The notes under the pieces: generated by a model
Seen by the model: only the letters and a program-made list of their open reading frames with translations
The model's database searches: none
What the model was told of the DNA's origin: nothing
Assembly (NCBI GenBank): GCA_014190675.1
Contig: BJGT01000018.1
Span: forward strand, 1 to 36,469
Direction: 5' to 3'
Length of the DNA stretch: 36,469 bases
From: Comamonadaceae bacterium
Lineage (GTDB): Bacteria; Pseudomonadota; Gammaproteobacteria; Burkholderiales; Burkholderiaceae_C
Made by a program: the position numbers and the translations under genes
Shown: positions 1 through 10,101 of the stretch, piece after piece
Layout: each line of letters begins with the position of its first letter
How positions within the stretch are numbered: the stretch's first letter is position 1

Positions 1-1532
1 TTGTTGGCGACATCATTGCCTACACCGCGCGCAACATGCCACGGTTCAACTCGATTTCGATCTCGGGCTACCACATGCAGGAGGCCGGCGCCAACCAGGC
101 GCTGGAGTTGGCCTTCACCCTGGCCGACGGAAAGGAATACGTGACGACGGCCATAGCCACTGGTCTGGATGTGGATGAGTTTGCCGGACGGCTGTCCTTT
201 TTCTGGGCAATCGGCATGAACTTTTACCTGGAAGTCGCCAAGATGCGGGCTGCGCGTTTGCTGTGGTGCCGCATCATGAAAGGTTTTGACGCCAAGTCGC
301 CCAAGAGCCTGATGCTGCGTACCCATTGCCAAACCAGCGGCTGGAGCCTGACCGAGCAGGACCCGCACAACAATGTGGTGCGCACCACCATCGAGGCCAT
401 GGCAGCGGTGTTTGGTGGCACGCAAAGCCTGCACACCAACAGCTTTGACGAGGCCATTGCGCTGCCCACCGAGTTCTCGGCCCGGATTGCCCTCAACACG
501 CAACTCATTATTCAGGAAGAGACCCATATCACCAGCGTGATCGACCCCTGGGCGGGTAGTTACATGATGGAAAAGCTGACCCACGACATGGCGGAAGCTG
601 CTTGGAAGATCATCGAGGAAGTGGATGCCTTGGGCGGTATGACCCGCGCCGTGGACAGCGGCTGGGCCAAACTGAAAATTGAGGCGGCAGCGGCCGAGAA
701 GCAGGCGCGCATTGATTCTGGGCGCGATGTGATCGTCGGCGTTAACAAATACAAGCTCAAGACCCAAGACGCCATCGAGGCGCGCGACATTGACAATGTG
801 GTGGTGCGCGAGGGGCAGATTCAACGCCTCAAGCAGGTCCGCGCTCAACGCGACACGGCCGCTGTGCGAGCTGCCTTGGATGCCTTGAGCTTTGCTGCGG
901 GGCATGGGGGCAATTTGCTTGAACTCAGCATTGCCGCCATGCGCCTGCGTGCCACGGTCGGTGAAGTGAGCGACGCGCTGGAGCAGGCCTTTGGCCGTCA
1001 CCGCGCCGACACGCACAAGGTCTCGGGCGTTTACGCCGCCGCTTACGATGCCGACAGCAGCCACGCAGACACCATGGAATACTGGAACGCCCTCAAAGCC
1101 GATATTGCCGCCTTCGCCCAAGCGCAGGGGCGCCGGCCACGGGTCATGATCTCCAAGCTCGGACAAGACGGGCATGATCGCGGCGCCAAGGTGGTGGCTA
1201 CCGCCTTTGCCGACCTGGGTTTTGATGTGGACATCGGCCCGCTGTTCCAAACCCCTGAGGAATGCGCCCGCCAGGCGATCGAAAACGATGTGCACGCAGT
1301 GGGTGTGTCAACCCTGGCGGCCGGCCATAAGACGCTGGTGCCAGCCATCATTGCTGAACTGAAAAAACAAGGCGGCGAGGGCATCATTGTGTTTGTCGGC
1401 GGTGTGATACCCCGCCAAGACTACGACTTTTTGTATGCGGCAGGCGTCAAAGGAATTTATGGGCCAGGCACGCCGATACCGGTCAGCGCGCAGGATGTGC
1501 TGGCGCAGATCAAGAAGGCTACCGCCGCTTGA
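1..1532 (+). CDS. scpA: Methylmalonyl-CoA mutase, C-terminal part (5' end outside window)
   Basis: The reading frame is already open at the window edge (first full codon at position 3), so the N-terminus is missing. The enzyme isomerises methylmalonyl-CoA to succinyl-CoA with adenosylcobalamin. The fragment carries the end of the substrate-binding TIM barrel ([15 protein letters not shown] near the start) and a complete C-terminal B12-binding domain. The DGHDRG motif has its cobalt-ligating His codon at 1173-1175, followed by the [10 protein letters not shown] and FVGGVIP segments typical of this Rossmann-like domain. Catalytic barrel and B12 domain lie on one chain, as in the ScpA/MutB type. 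It is the first visible gene of a propionyl-CoA pathway run continuing with meaB, pccB and pccA. Family assignment is firm; the symbol is a convention. Confidence 0.96.
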   Translation, partial: VGDIIAYTARNMPRFNSISISGYHMQEAGANQALELAFTLADGKEYVTTAIATGLDVDEFAGRLSFFWAIGMNFYLEVAKMRAARLLWCRIMKGFDAKSPKSLMLRTHCQTSGWSLTEQDPHNNVVRTTIEAMAAVFGGTQSLHTNSFDEAIALPTEFSARIALNTQLIIQEETHITSVIDPWAGSYMMEKLTHDMAEAAWKIIEEVDALGGMTRAVDSGWAKLKIEAAAAEKQARIDSGRDVIVGVNKYKLKTQDAIEARDIDNVVVREGQIQRLKQVRAQRDTAAVRAALDALSFAAGHGGNLLELSIAAMRLRATVGEVSDALEQAFGRHRADTHKVSGVYAAAYDADSSHADTMEYWNALKADIAAFAQAQGRRPRVMISKLGQDGHDRGAKVVATAFADLGFDVDIGPLFQTPEECARQAIENDVHAVGVSTLAAGHKTLVPAIIAELKKQGGEGIIVFVGGVIPRQDYDFLYAAGVKGIYGPGTPIPVSAQDVLAQIKKATAA

Positions 1533-1564
1533 TGCTCAGGGTTGTTATACTGTAATACCGTATT
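1529..1564 (+). promoter_or_regulatory. Candidate promoter and palindromic operator of the RHH/PIN pair
   Basis: TTGATG (1529-1534, overlapping the mutase stop codon) and TAATAC (1553-1558) are separated by 18 bp and could be -35 and -10 boxes. A perfect 11-bp palindrome, AATAC-C-GTATT (1554-1564), sits on the -10 box just upstream of the antitoxin start. Ribbon-helix-helix antitoxins usually bind short palindromes over their own promoter, so autoregulation is a reasonable inference. Nothing here proves promoter activity. Confidence 0.4.
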
Positions 1565-1577
1565 TCAAAGCATTGCC

Positions 1578-1892
1578 ATGGCCGTCTCTGTTCGCATGGA
1601 CCCCTTGCTGGAAAAGCAGTTGACGCAGGCTGCCAAGCGCCAGGGCGTGACCAAATCGCAGTTCATCATCAACGCCGTTGAGCGAGCCTTGGGCCGCAAG
1701 AACCCCCTGGAGCTGATGATGTCTCTGAAGGTGGAAGAAGAGCAAAAGGCTTACGGCCCAGACGCCAACCCGGCGGATCGTGCGGCGGCGGATGCGTTTG
1801 AGGGCTATGAGCAGCCCTACGACACCGACCGTTCACGGGCGCAGTTGCTCGACAAACTCAAGGCCAAGCACGGTGTCGGCAGCGATCGTTGA
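1578..1892 (+). CDS. Ribbon-helix-helix (CopG/Arc-like) protein, probable antitoxin
   Basis: A 104-residue protein from the ATG at 1578. An upstream in-frame ATG at 1542 would lie inside the presumed promoter, so I prefer the internal one. The N-terminus has the RHH pattern: a short strand (VSVRMDP), then two helices holding LEKQLTQAAKRQGVTKSQF and INAVERAL, as in CopG/VapB-type DNA-binding antitoxins. The C-terminal half is charged and probably disordered, as expected for a toxin-wrapping tail. It overlaps the next gene, which encodes a PIN-domain protein, by 20 nt, the usual antitoxin-then-toxin order. It probably neutralises that protein and represses the pair. The exact antitoxin family is uncertain. 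Confidence 0.75.
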   Translation: MAVSVRMDPLLEKQLTQAAKRQGVTKSQFIINAVERALGRKNPLELMMSLKVEEEQKAYGPDANPADRAAADAFEGYEQPYDTDRSRAQLLDKLKAKHGVGSDR

Positions 1893-2292
1893 TGCCAGCG
1901 CCATGGTGGCGCTGTTTGGCCGCAACCAGCCGAGTCAGCTGCACTACCAGCAGTTGTTCAGCGTGGCCGCACAGGCGCAGTGGTCCTTGACGTCGACTTG
2001 GCCCTGCATTACCGAGGCAAGCCACCTGCTGGGTGTGCCTCAACGTTATGCCTTGCTGCGATGGGTCGCGGCCGACGCGCTGTCTATTTTTCCTTTTGGT
2101 CAAGACAATCTAGAGGGTATGGTGGAGCTGATGCGGCGCTACACCGAGTCACCCCGCACTGAAATGGATCTGGCCGATGCGTCCCTGCTTTGGCTGGCAT
2201 CAGACACGGGGATCAACCGCATCATGACCCTCGACGTGCGCGATTTTTCCCGCTACCGCCTGCCCGATGGTCGGGCGTTTGAAATCCTCTGA
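1873..2292 (+). CDS. PIN-domain protein, probable VapC-like toxin ribonuclease
   Basis: I start this at GTG 1873, which puts the PIN-domain first strand (AAIVDASAMVALF) at the N-terminus and gives 139 residues, a normal VapC length. An upstream in-frame start at 1780 would add about 31 unrelated residues read out of frame over the antitoxin. The acidic metal-site residues of the PIN fold are visible: Asp7, Glu48 (ITEAS), Asp99/Asp102 (MDLADAS) and Asp121 (TLDVRDF). Family members are Mg-dependent RNases that cleave tRNA or rRNA; the target here is unknown. The start lies inside the antitoxin gene, implying coupled translation. The pair sits between the mutase and meaB on the same strand, an unexpected place for a toxin. 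Confidence 0.78.
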   Translation: MSAAIVDASAMVALFGRNQPSQLHYQQLFSVAAQAQWSLTSTWPCITEASHLLGVPQRYALLRWVAADALSIFPFGQDNLEGMVELMRRYTESPRTEMDLADASLLWLASDTGINRIMTLDVRDFSRYRLPDGRAFEIL

Positions 2293-2302
2293 GCCCCAGG
2301 TC

Positions 2303-3313
2303 ATGATGGCTCAGACCCTGCTCGACAGCATCCTCGGTGGCAACGCTGACCAGCGGCGCCGCGCCATGGCCAAGGCCATCACCCTGCTGGAGTCCACGCG
2401 CGCCGACCACCGGGCGCAGGCCGATGCCCTGCTGACGGCGCTGCTGCCGCACACCGGTGGCTCGTTTCGGCTGGGCCTGAGTGGCGTGCCGGGCGTGGGC
2501 AAGTCGACCTTTATTGAGGTGTTGGGCCTGCACCTGATCGAGCTCGGGCACCGGGTGGCGGTGCTGACCATTGACCCGTCGAGCACGGTCTCGGGCGGCT
2601 CGATATTGGGCGACAAGACCCGCATGGAAAAACTCTCGGTGCATGACCGCGCCTATATTCGGCCCAGCCCCAGCAGCGGCACGCTGGGCGGGGTGGCTGA
2701 GAGAACCCGCGAAGCCATGCTGGTCTGCGAGGCGGCCGGTTTTGATCTGGTGATCGTCGAGACCGTGGGTGTGGGCCAGAGCGAAACCGCAGTGCACGGC
2801 ATGACCGATTTGTTTGTGCTGATGCAGTTGCCCAACGCCGGCGACGATCTGCAAGCCATCAAAAAGGGCGTGATGGAACTGGCCGATTTGGTGGTGATCA
2901 ACAAGGCCGACCTGGACGCCGCTGCCGCCACCCGGGCCCAGGGGCAAATCACCTCTAGCCTGCGCCTGCTTGGCATGCATGGCACTGCCCAAGACCGCCA
3001 GGGGCCCGAACACTGGCAGCCCCAGGTAGTGCAGCTCAGCGCGCTGCAGGGCCAGGGGCTGGACGGCTTCTGGGCCGCCGCGAGCCGCTTTCGCGCCCTG
3101 CAGACCAACAACGGCGAACTGGCACAGCGGCGCCAGCGCCAAGCGCTGGCCTGGATGTGGGAGCGCATCGACGCTGGTTTGAAACACTCATTTCAAGCCA
3201 ACCCGCGGGTGCAGGCTGAGTTGACCCTGCTGACTAACTCGGTGCGCTCAGGTCAGCTGGCGGCCTCCACGGCGGCTCGGCAACTGCTGGCTCTTGGCGG
3301 GCTCCCTGATTAA
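2303..3313 (+). CDS. meaB: Methylmalonyl-CoA mutase-associated GTPase MeaB (ArgK family)
   Basis: A G3E-family P-loop GTPase of 336 residues from ATG 2303; an ATG at 2306 is equally possible, and an upstream in-frame start at 2267 overlaps the toxin gene. Walker A is GVPGVGKST at residues 61-69. The switch region [12 protein letters not shown] and the guanine-specificity NKAD motif follow. MeaB gates cofactor loading and protects the B12-dependent mutase from inactivation, which fits its position downstream of the mutase. The older name ArgK (arginine transport kinase) is considered a misannotation. It begins 10 nt after the PIN gene stop, so it is probably cotranscribed with it. Confidence 0.95.
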   Translation: MMAQTLLDSILGGNADQRRRAMAKAITLLESTRADHRAQADALLTALLPHTGGSFRLGLSGVPGVGKSTFIEVLGLHLIELGHRVAVLTIDPSSTVSGGSILGDKTRMEKLSVHDRAYIRPSPSSGTLGGVAERTREAMLVCEAAGFDLVIVETVGVGQSETAVHGMTDLFVLMQLPNAGDDLQAIKKGVMELADLVVINKADLDAAAATRAQGQITSSLRLLGMHGTAQDRQGPEHWQPQVVQLSALQGQGLDGFWAAASRFRALQTNNGELAQRRQRQALAWMWERIDAGLKHSFQANPRVQAELTLLTNSVRSGQLAASTAARQLLALGGLPD

Positions 3314-3368
3314 ACCCAAGGCGCTCGCAGCCGGATGCCGCATTCCCTCAAAAACAGGACTACACCAC

Positions 3369-4901
<1,533 letters not shown>

Positions 4902-4939
4902 GCCAGGGTGTGGGTACCTTTTTTCGGCGCTGTGTGGGT

Positions 4940-5029
4940 AGGTGCGGGCTGGCTGGGCGTTTTGCTCCGTGTCCCCCGGCCTTCGGCCTCCTCCTTGACC
5001 TGCGCAAAACACCCAGCCAGCCCGCACCT
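4940..5029. repeat. Long hairpin 1 between pccB and pccA
   Basis: Bases 4940-4965 and 5004-5029 form a 26-bp inverted repeat with a single mismatch (4958/5011). Its loop contains a smaller hairpin, GGCC-TTC-GGCC. This is far longer than an intrinsic terminator stem and has no U tract. It looks like part of a dispersed intergenic palindromic element of the kind seen in Comamonadaceae genomes, where it is often mis-called as a small ORF. The pairing is directly visible; the dispersed-repeat idea is recall, as only one copy lies in this window. Confidence 0.75.
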
Positions 5030-5071
5030 CAGGCTGTCTCATTGCGCGCCTTAACAGAGCATCCCTTCGCA

Positions 5072-5167
5072 GCTTGGGGCACGGTGTATCCGTCGCAGCG
5101 AAATAAAGGGGGAGACCGCGCAGCGGGCGGGGGACATTCGCGGAGACGGGTACGCCGTGGCCCAAGC
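5072..5167. repeat. Long imperfect hairpin 2 between pccB and pccA
   Basis: Bases 5072-5102 and 5137-5167 are complementary at 26 of 31 positions. Two of the five mismatches become G-U pairs in plus-strand RNA. The loop is purine-rich and contains two G-runs (AAGGGGGAGA and GGCGGGGGACA). With hairpin 1 it fills most of the 346-bp gap separating pccB from pccA. I see no convincing protein-coding gene in the gap. The remaining bases (5168-5247) hold only the pccA leader with its AAGGA ribosome site at 5235-5239. Confidence 0.65.
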
Positions 5168-5247
5168 GGGCACAGACAAACCCCAAGGCTCAGACAAGCT
5201 CTAGCAATCACAAATCCAAGCCGTATTGAAAAACAAGGAATTGTTAG

Positions 5248-7302
<2,055 letters not shown>

Positions 7303-7316
7303 GCCCGCGAGACACC

Positions 7317-7784
7317 ATGACAAGACCCTTTCAAGTGCTGGGCATCCAGCAGATCGCCATTGGCGGCCCTGACAAGGCCCGCTTGCGGACGCTGTGGGTG
7401 GACATGCTGGGCCTGGATATCGTCGGCAACTTTCGCAGCGAGCGCGAAAACGTCGATGAAGACATCTGCGCCATCGGGCAGGGCGTGCACCGGGTGGAGG
7501 TTGACCTGATGCAACCGCTCGACCCGGACAAAAAGCCGGCGGTGCACAGTACCCCGCTCAACCATGTCGGGCTGTGGATTGATGACCTGCCCGCCGCGGT
7601 GGCATGGCTCACTGGGCAGGGCGTGCGCTTTGCGTCGGGTGGCATCCGCCCGGGCGCGGCCGGCTATGACATCTGCTTTGTGCACCCGAAATCAAATGAC
7701 GCGTTCCCGATTGCCGGCGAAGGCGTGCTCATCGAGCTGGTGCAGGCGCCGCCCGAGGTGGTGGCGGCGCTGCGCTTAGGCTGA
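7317..7784 (+). CDS. VOC/glyoxalase-fold protein, possible methylmalonyl-CoA epimerase
   Basis: 155 residues starting 14 nt after pccA, so probably the last gene of the propionate operon. Two beta-alpha-beta-beta-beta modules typical of the vicinal-oxygen-chelate fold are visible. Candidate metal ligands are Gln12 (IQQIAI), Glu61 (VHRVEVDL), His83 (LNHVGLWI) and Glu140 (GVLIELVQ). The last half, with GVRF and the terminal VLIELVQ, resembles methylmalonyl-CoA epimerase, the missing step between carboxylase and mutase. However, the first ligand is Gln rather than the usual epimerase His, giving the Q-E-H-E set of eukaryotic glyoxalase I. Function is therefore inferred from context. The 3' end overlaps the opposing rsxB gene by 9 nt. 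Confidence 0.75.
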   Translation: MTRPFQVLGIQQIAIGGPDKARLRTLWVDMLGLDIVGNFRSERENVDEDICAIGQGVHRVEVDLMQPLDPDKKPAVHSTPLNHVGLWIDDLPAAVAWLTGQGVRFASGGIRPGAAGYDICFVHPKSNDAFPIAGEGVLIELVQAPPEVVAALRLG

Positions 7785-8474
7785 ATCGCCCGGCCTGCGG
7801 GGCGGCGATGCAACTGGCAAACTGGCCGACTGGCGTTCCCGCGCGCGGGCCAGGGCGGCCTCGATCACGGCGCGCTTTTGGTCCAGCACCGTTGGGTCGG
7901 TGTGCTGGGAGTGTGTGGCGAGGTCTGAGAGCTTAAGTCGAGCCTTTTCCTCCAGCCGCTTGTCTTGCTCGGCTCTGTGCTGCTGGGCTTTTTGATCATG
8001 GAATAGATAGCGCTCGCGGGCCTGCTCGGCCTGCCCCTGCGACCAAGCGGCCCAGCCGCTGCGCCCCGGTGTTGCGTCTTCCAGCGTGATGCAGTCAACC
8101 GGGCACACCGGCAGGCACAACTCGCAACCGGTGCAATAGGGCTCGATGACGCTGTGCATGCGTTTGTTGCTGCCAAAGATGGCGTCGGTCGGGCAGACCT
8201 TGATGCACAGGGTGCAGCCGATACACCAGGCCTCGTCAATCACCGCTATGTGGCGCGGGCCCTCGTTGCCGTGCCGGGGGTTGAGCGCCAGCACCGGTTG
8301 GCCGGTCAGCTTGGCCAGGCGCTCAATGCCTTGGGCGCCGCCAGGCGGGCACTGGTTGATGCCGGCCTGGCCGGCGGACACGGCCTGCGCATAGGCGGCG
8401 CAGTCGGGGTAGCCGCAACGGGTGCACTGGGTCTGCGGCAGCAGGGCCAAAATGGCGGCAGCCGCAGCCATCAT
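7776..8474 (-). CDS. rsxB: RsxB/RnfB-like ferredoxin without membrane anchor
   Basis: 232 residues. The N-terminal part has the four-cysteine cluster motif of RnfB (CTRCGYPDC, then a later Cys in NQCPPGG). It is followed by a bacterial 2[4Fe-4S] ferredoxin domain with [12 protein letters not shown] and [12 protein letters not shown]. The C-terminal third is a charged helix or coiled coil rich in Glu, Lys and Arg. The N-terminal membrane helix of canonical RnfB is absent and no other rnf/rsx subunit lies in the window, so it probably acts as a soluble electron carrier. Its ATG shares one base with the phaZ stop codon (TGATG), indicating translational coupling. The family name is secure, the redox partner unknown. 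Confidence 0.88.
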   Translation of the reverse strand: MMAAAAAILALLPQTQCTRCGYPDCAAYAQAVSAGQAGINQCPPGGAQGIERLAKLTGQPVLALNPRHGNEGPRHIAVIDEAWCIGCTLCIKVCPTDAIFGSNKRMHSVIEPYCTGCELCLPVCPVDCITLEDATPGRSGWAAWSQGQAEQARERYLFHDQKAQQHRAEQDKRLEEKARLKLSDLATHSQHTDPTVLDQKRAVIEAALARARERQSASLPVASPPRRPGDSA

Positions 8475-9841
8475 CAGGCCTGTTGTACGGGCCTTGCTCG
8501 GGCCGGTTTGGTCGGGGTTTCACGGATCGCCGCTGCAGGGCCTGTTTTGGTCCGGTTAGGCCCCGTCGGCTGCTTGGCCAGCGCATTTTTTCGAATGAAT
8601 GCCTTCACTTCCGGGTAAACCAGTTCGCGCCAGCGCCGACCGCTGAAAATACCGTAATGCCCGGCACCCTTGGCCTCAACATGCTTGTGCATTGATTTGG
8701 GTACGCCGCTGCAGATGGCATGCACCGCCTCGGTCTGGCCGGAGCCTGAAATATCGTCCAGTTCCCCTTCCACCGACAGCAGCGCCGTGCTGCTGATGTC
8801 TTGCGGGCGCACCCGTTGCAGTTGCCCGTCGGCTGCGCAGACATCCCAGCTGCCGTTGACCAAGGAGAAATCCTGGAACACGATTCGAATGGTGTCAAGG
8901 TAGTAGGCGGCGTCCATGTCAAGCACCGCGTTGTATTCGTCATAAAACTTGCGGTGCGCCTCAGTGCTCGAGTTATCGCCCTTGACCATATCCTGAAAGT
9001 AATCGTAGTGGCTCTTGGCATGGTTGCTGGGATTCATCGCCACAAAGCCAGAGTGCTGCAAAAAGCCCGGGTAAACACGTCGACCGGCACCGGGGAAATT
9101 GCTTGGCACCCGGTAGATCACATTGTTTTCAAACCACTCGTAGCTTTTGTTCATGGCGAGGTTGTTGACCGCTGTGGGCGACTTACGGGCGTCGATTGGC
9201 CCGCCCATCATGGTCATGCTCAAAGGCGTTGTTTCGCCCCGGCTGGCCATGAGCGAGACCGCAGCCAGCACCGGCACCGTGGGCTGGCAAACGCTCATCA
9301 CATGGCAGTTGCCATAAATCGACTGGAGATGGCGAATGAACTCCTGCACATCGTTGACATAGTCGTCCAGGCGAAACACCCCCTCAGACAGCGGCACCAG
9401 ACGGGCGTTTTTCCAGTCAGTGATGTAGACCTTGTGGTCTGCGAGCATGCTCTTGACCGTGTCACGTAGCAGGGTGGCATAGTGGCCGGACAGGGGGGCG
9501 ACGATCAGCACGGCGGGCTGCCCCTTGAGCTTGGCCAGGGTTGCCGTGTCGTCACTAAAACGCTTGAAGCGGCGCAGTTCGCAAAACGGTTTGTTGATCT
9601 CAACCCGTTCATGGACAGCCACGGCGACCCCGTCCACGTCGACCGTTCGCAGGCCGAATTCTGGCTTTTCATAGTCTTTGCCCAGGCGGTGCATCAGCTC
9701 ATACCCCGCTGAGATGCGCTGCGCAAACGGATTTTGTCCAAACAGGCCCAGTGGGTTGCTGTAGGCCTTGGCGGCTGAATGCGCGAAATCGGCAAAGGGC
9801 TCCATCAAGGAGCGTTGTGTTTCGTAGAGTTGGTAGAGCAT
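8474..9841 (-). CDS. phaZ: Intracellular polyhydroxyalkanoate (PHB) depolymerase
   Basis: I start at the ATG at 9841, giving 455 residues beginning MLYQLYETQRSLMEPF, the characteristic N-terminus of PhaZ1-type intracellular depolymerases. An in-frame ATG at 9874 would add 11 residues but lies in the promoter-proximal palindrome. The enzyme mobilises PHB granules to 3-hydroxybutyrate units. It is an alpha/beta hydrolase with a cysteine nucleophile in VCQPTVP (Cys185), the position corresponding to the Cupriavidus PhaZa1 nucleophile. A C-terminal GAGHYGIFSGRRWR segment supplies the catalytic His, and SVEGELDDI is the probable acidic residue region. The last roughly 30 residues are Pro/Thr/Lys/Arg-rich and look disordered. 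It is coupled to rsxB downstream. Confidence 0.94.
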   Translation of the reverse strand: MLYQLYETQRSLMEPFADFAHSAAKAYSNPLGLFGQNPFAQRISAGYELMHRLGKDYEKPEFGLRTVDVDGVAVAVHERVEINKPFCELRRFKRFSDDTATLAKLKGQPAVLIVAPLSGHYATLLRDTVKSMLADHKVYITDWKNARLVPLSEGVFRLDDYVNDVQEFIRHLQSIYGNCHVMSVCQPTVPVLAAVSLMASRGETTPLSMTMMGGPIDARKSPTAVNNLAMNKSYEWFENNVIYRVPSNFPGAGRRVYPGFLQHSGFVAMNPSNHAKSHYDYFQDMVKGDNSSTEAHRKFYDEYNAVLDMDAAYYLDTIRIVFQDFSLVNGSWDVCAADGQLQRVRPQDISSTALLSVEGELDDISGSGQTEAVHAICSGVPKSMHKHVEAKGAGHYGIFSGRRWRELVYPEVKAFIRKNALAKQPTGPNRTKTGPAAAIRETPTKPARARPVQQA

Positions 9842-9863
9842 GTCTGGATTGCGGGGTCCGATG

Positions 9864-9878
9864 TTGCAGTGCAATATA
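9864..9878 (-). promoter_or_regulatory. Candidate phaZ promoter -10 and overlapping palindromic operator
   Basis: On the minus strand a TATATT box (9878-9873) immediately precedes and overlaps a perfect 11-bp palindrome TTGCA-C-TGCAA (9874-9864), 22 bp upstream of the phaZ ATG. TGC-rich palindromes of this type resemble sites described for the PHA regulator PhaR. No clear -35 box is visible. The palindrome is directly seen; PhaR control is inference. Confidence 0.4.
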
Positions 9879-9891
9879 ACAGTTATCCTGA

Positions 9892-10041
9892 CTACTCGGC
9901 CAGCGCAGACCCCTCAGGAGTCCGCTGTGCGACCAGGCGAACCCGGAAATACTTTTCTTCACCGGCTCCGGGGTCGGCGCCCTTGGCATACACAGTCACG
10001 CAGTCACGACCTCGGCTGCCGTGCCGGGTGATACGGCGCAC
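9892..10041 (-). CDS. Possible small ORF upstream of phaZ, unknown function
   Basis: An open frame on the minus strand runs from GTG 10041 (a GTG at 9999 is another option) to a TAG at 9892-9894, encoding 49 residues or fewer. It ends 50 nt upstream of the phaZ ATG. The translation has protein-like composition, with YAKGADPGAGEEKYFRVRLV in the middle and SALAE at the end, unlike the Arg/Ser/Cys-rich shadow frames nearby. The frame is open further upstream to a TAA, without an ATG. A GAGG about 10 nt before the inner GTG is a weak ribosome site. I recognise no family. It could be a small protein, a decayed remnant, or chance. Confidence 0.3.
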   Translation of the reverse strand: MRRITRHGSRGRDCVTVYAKGADPGAGEEKYFRVRLVAQRTPEGSALAE

Positions 10042-10101
10042 TGTTGTTACGAGAATTTACAGGCCGCTTCAATTTTCATGGCTTCGGCGATTGAGGCCTG
10101 A

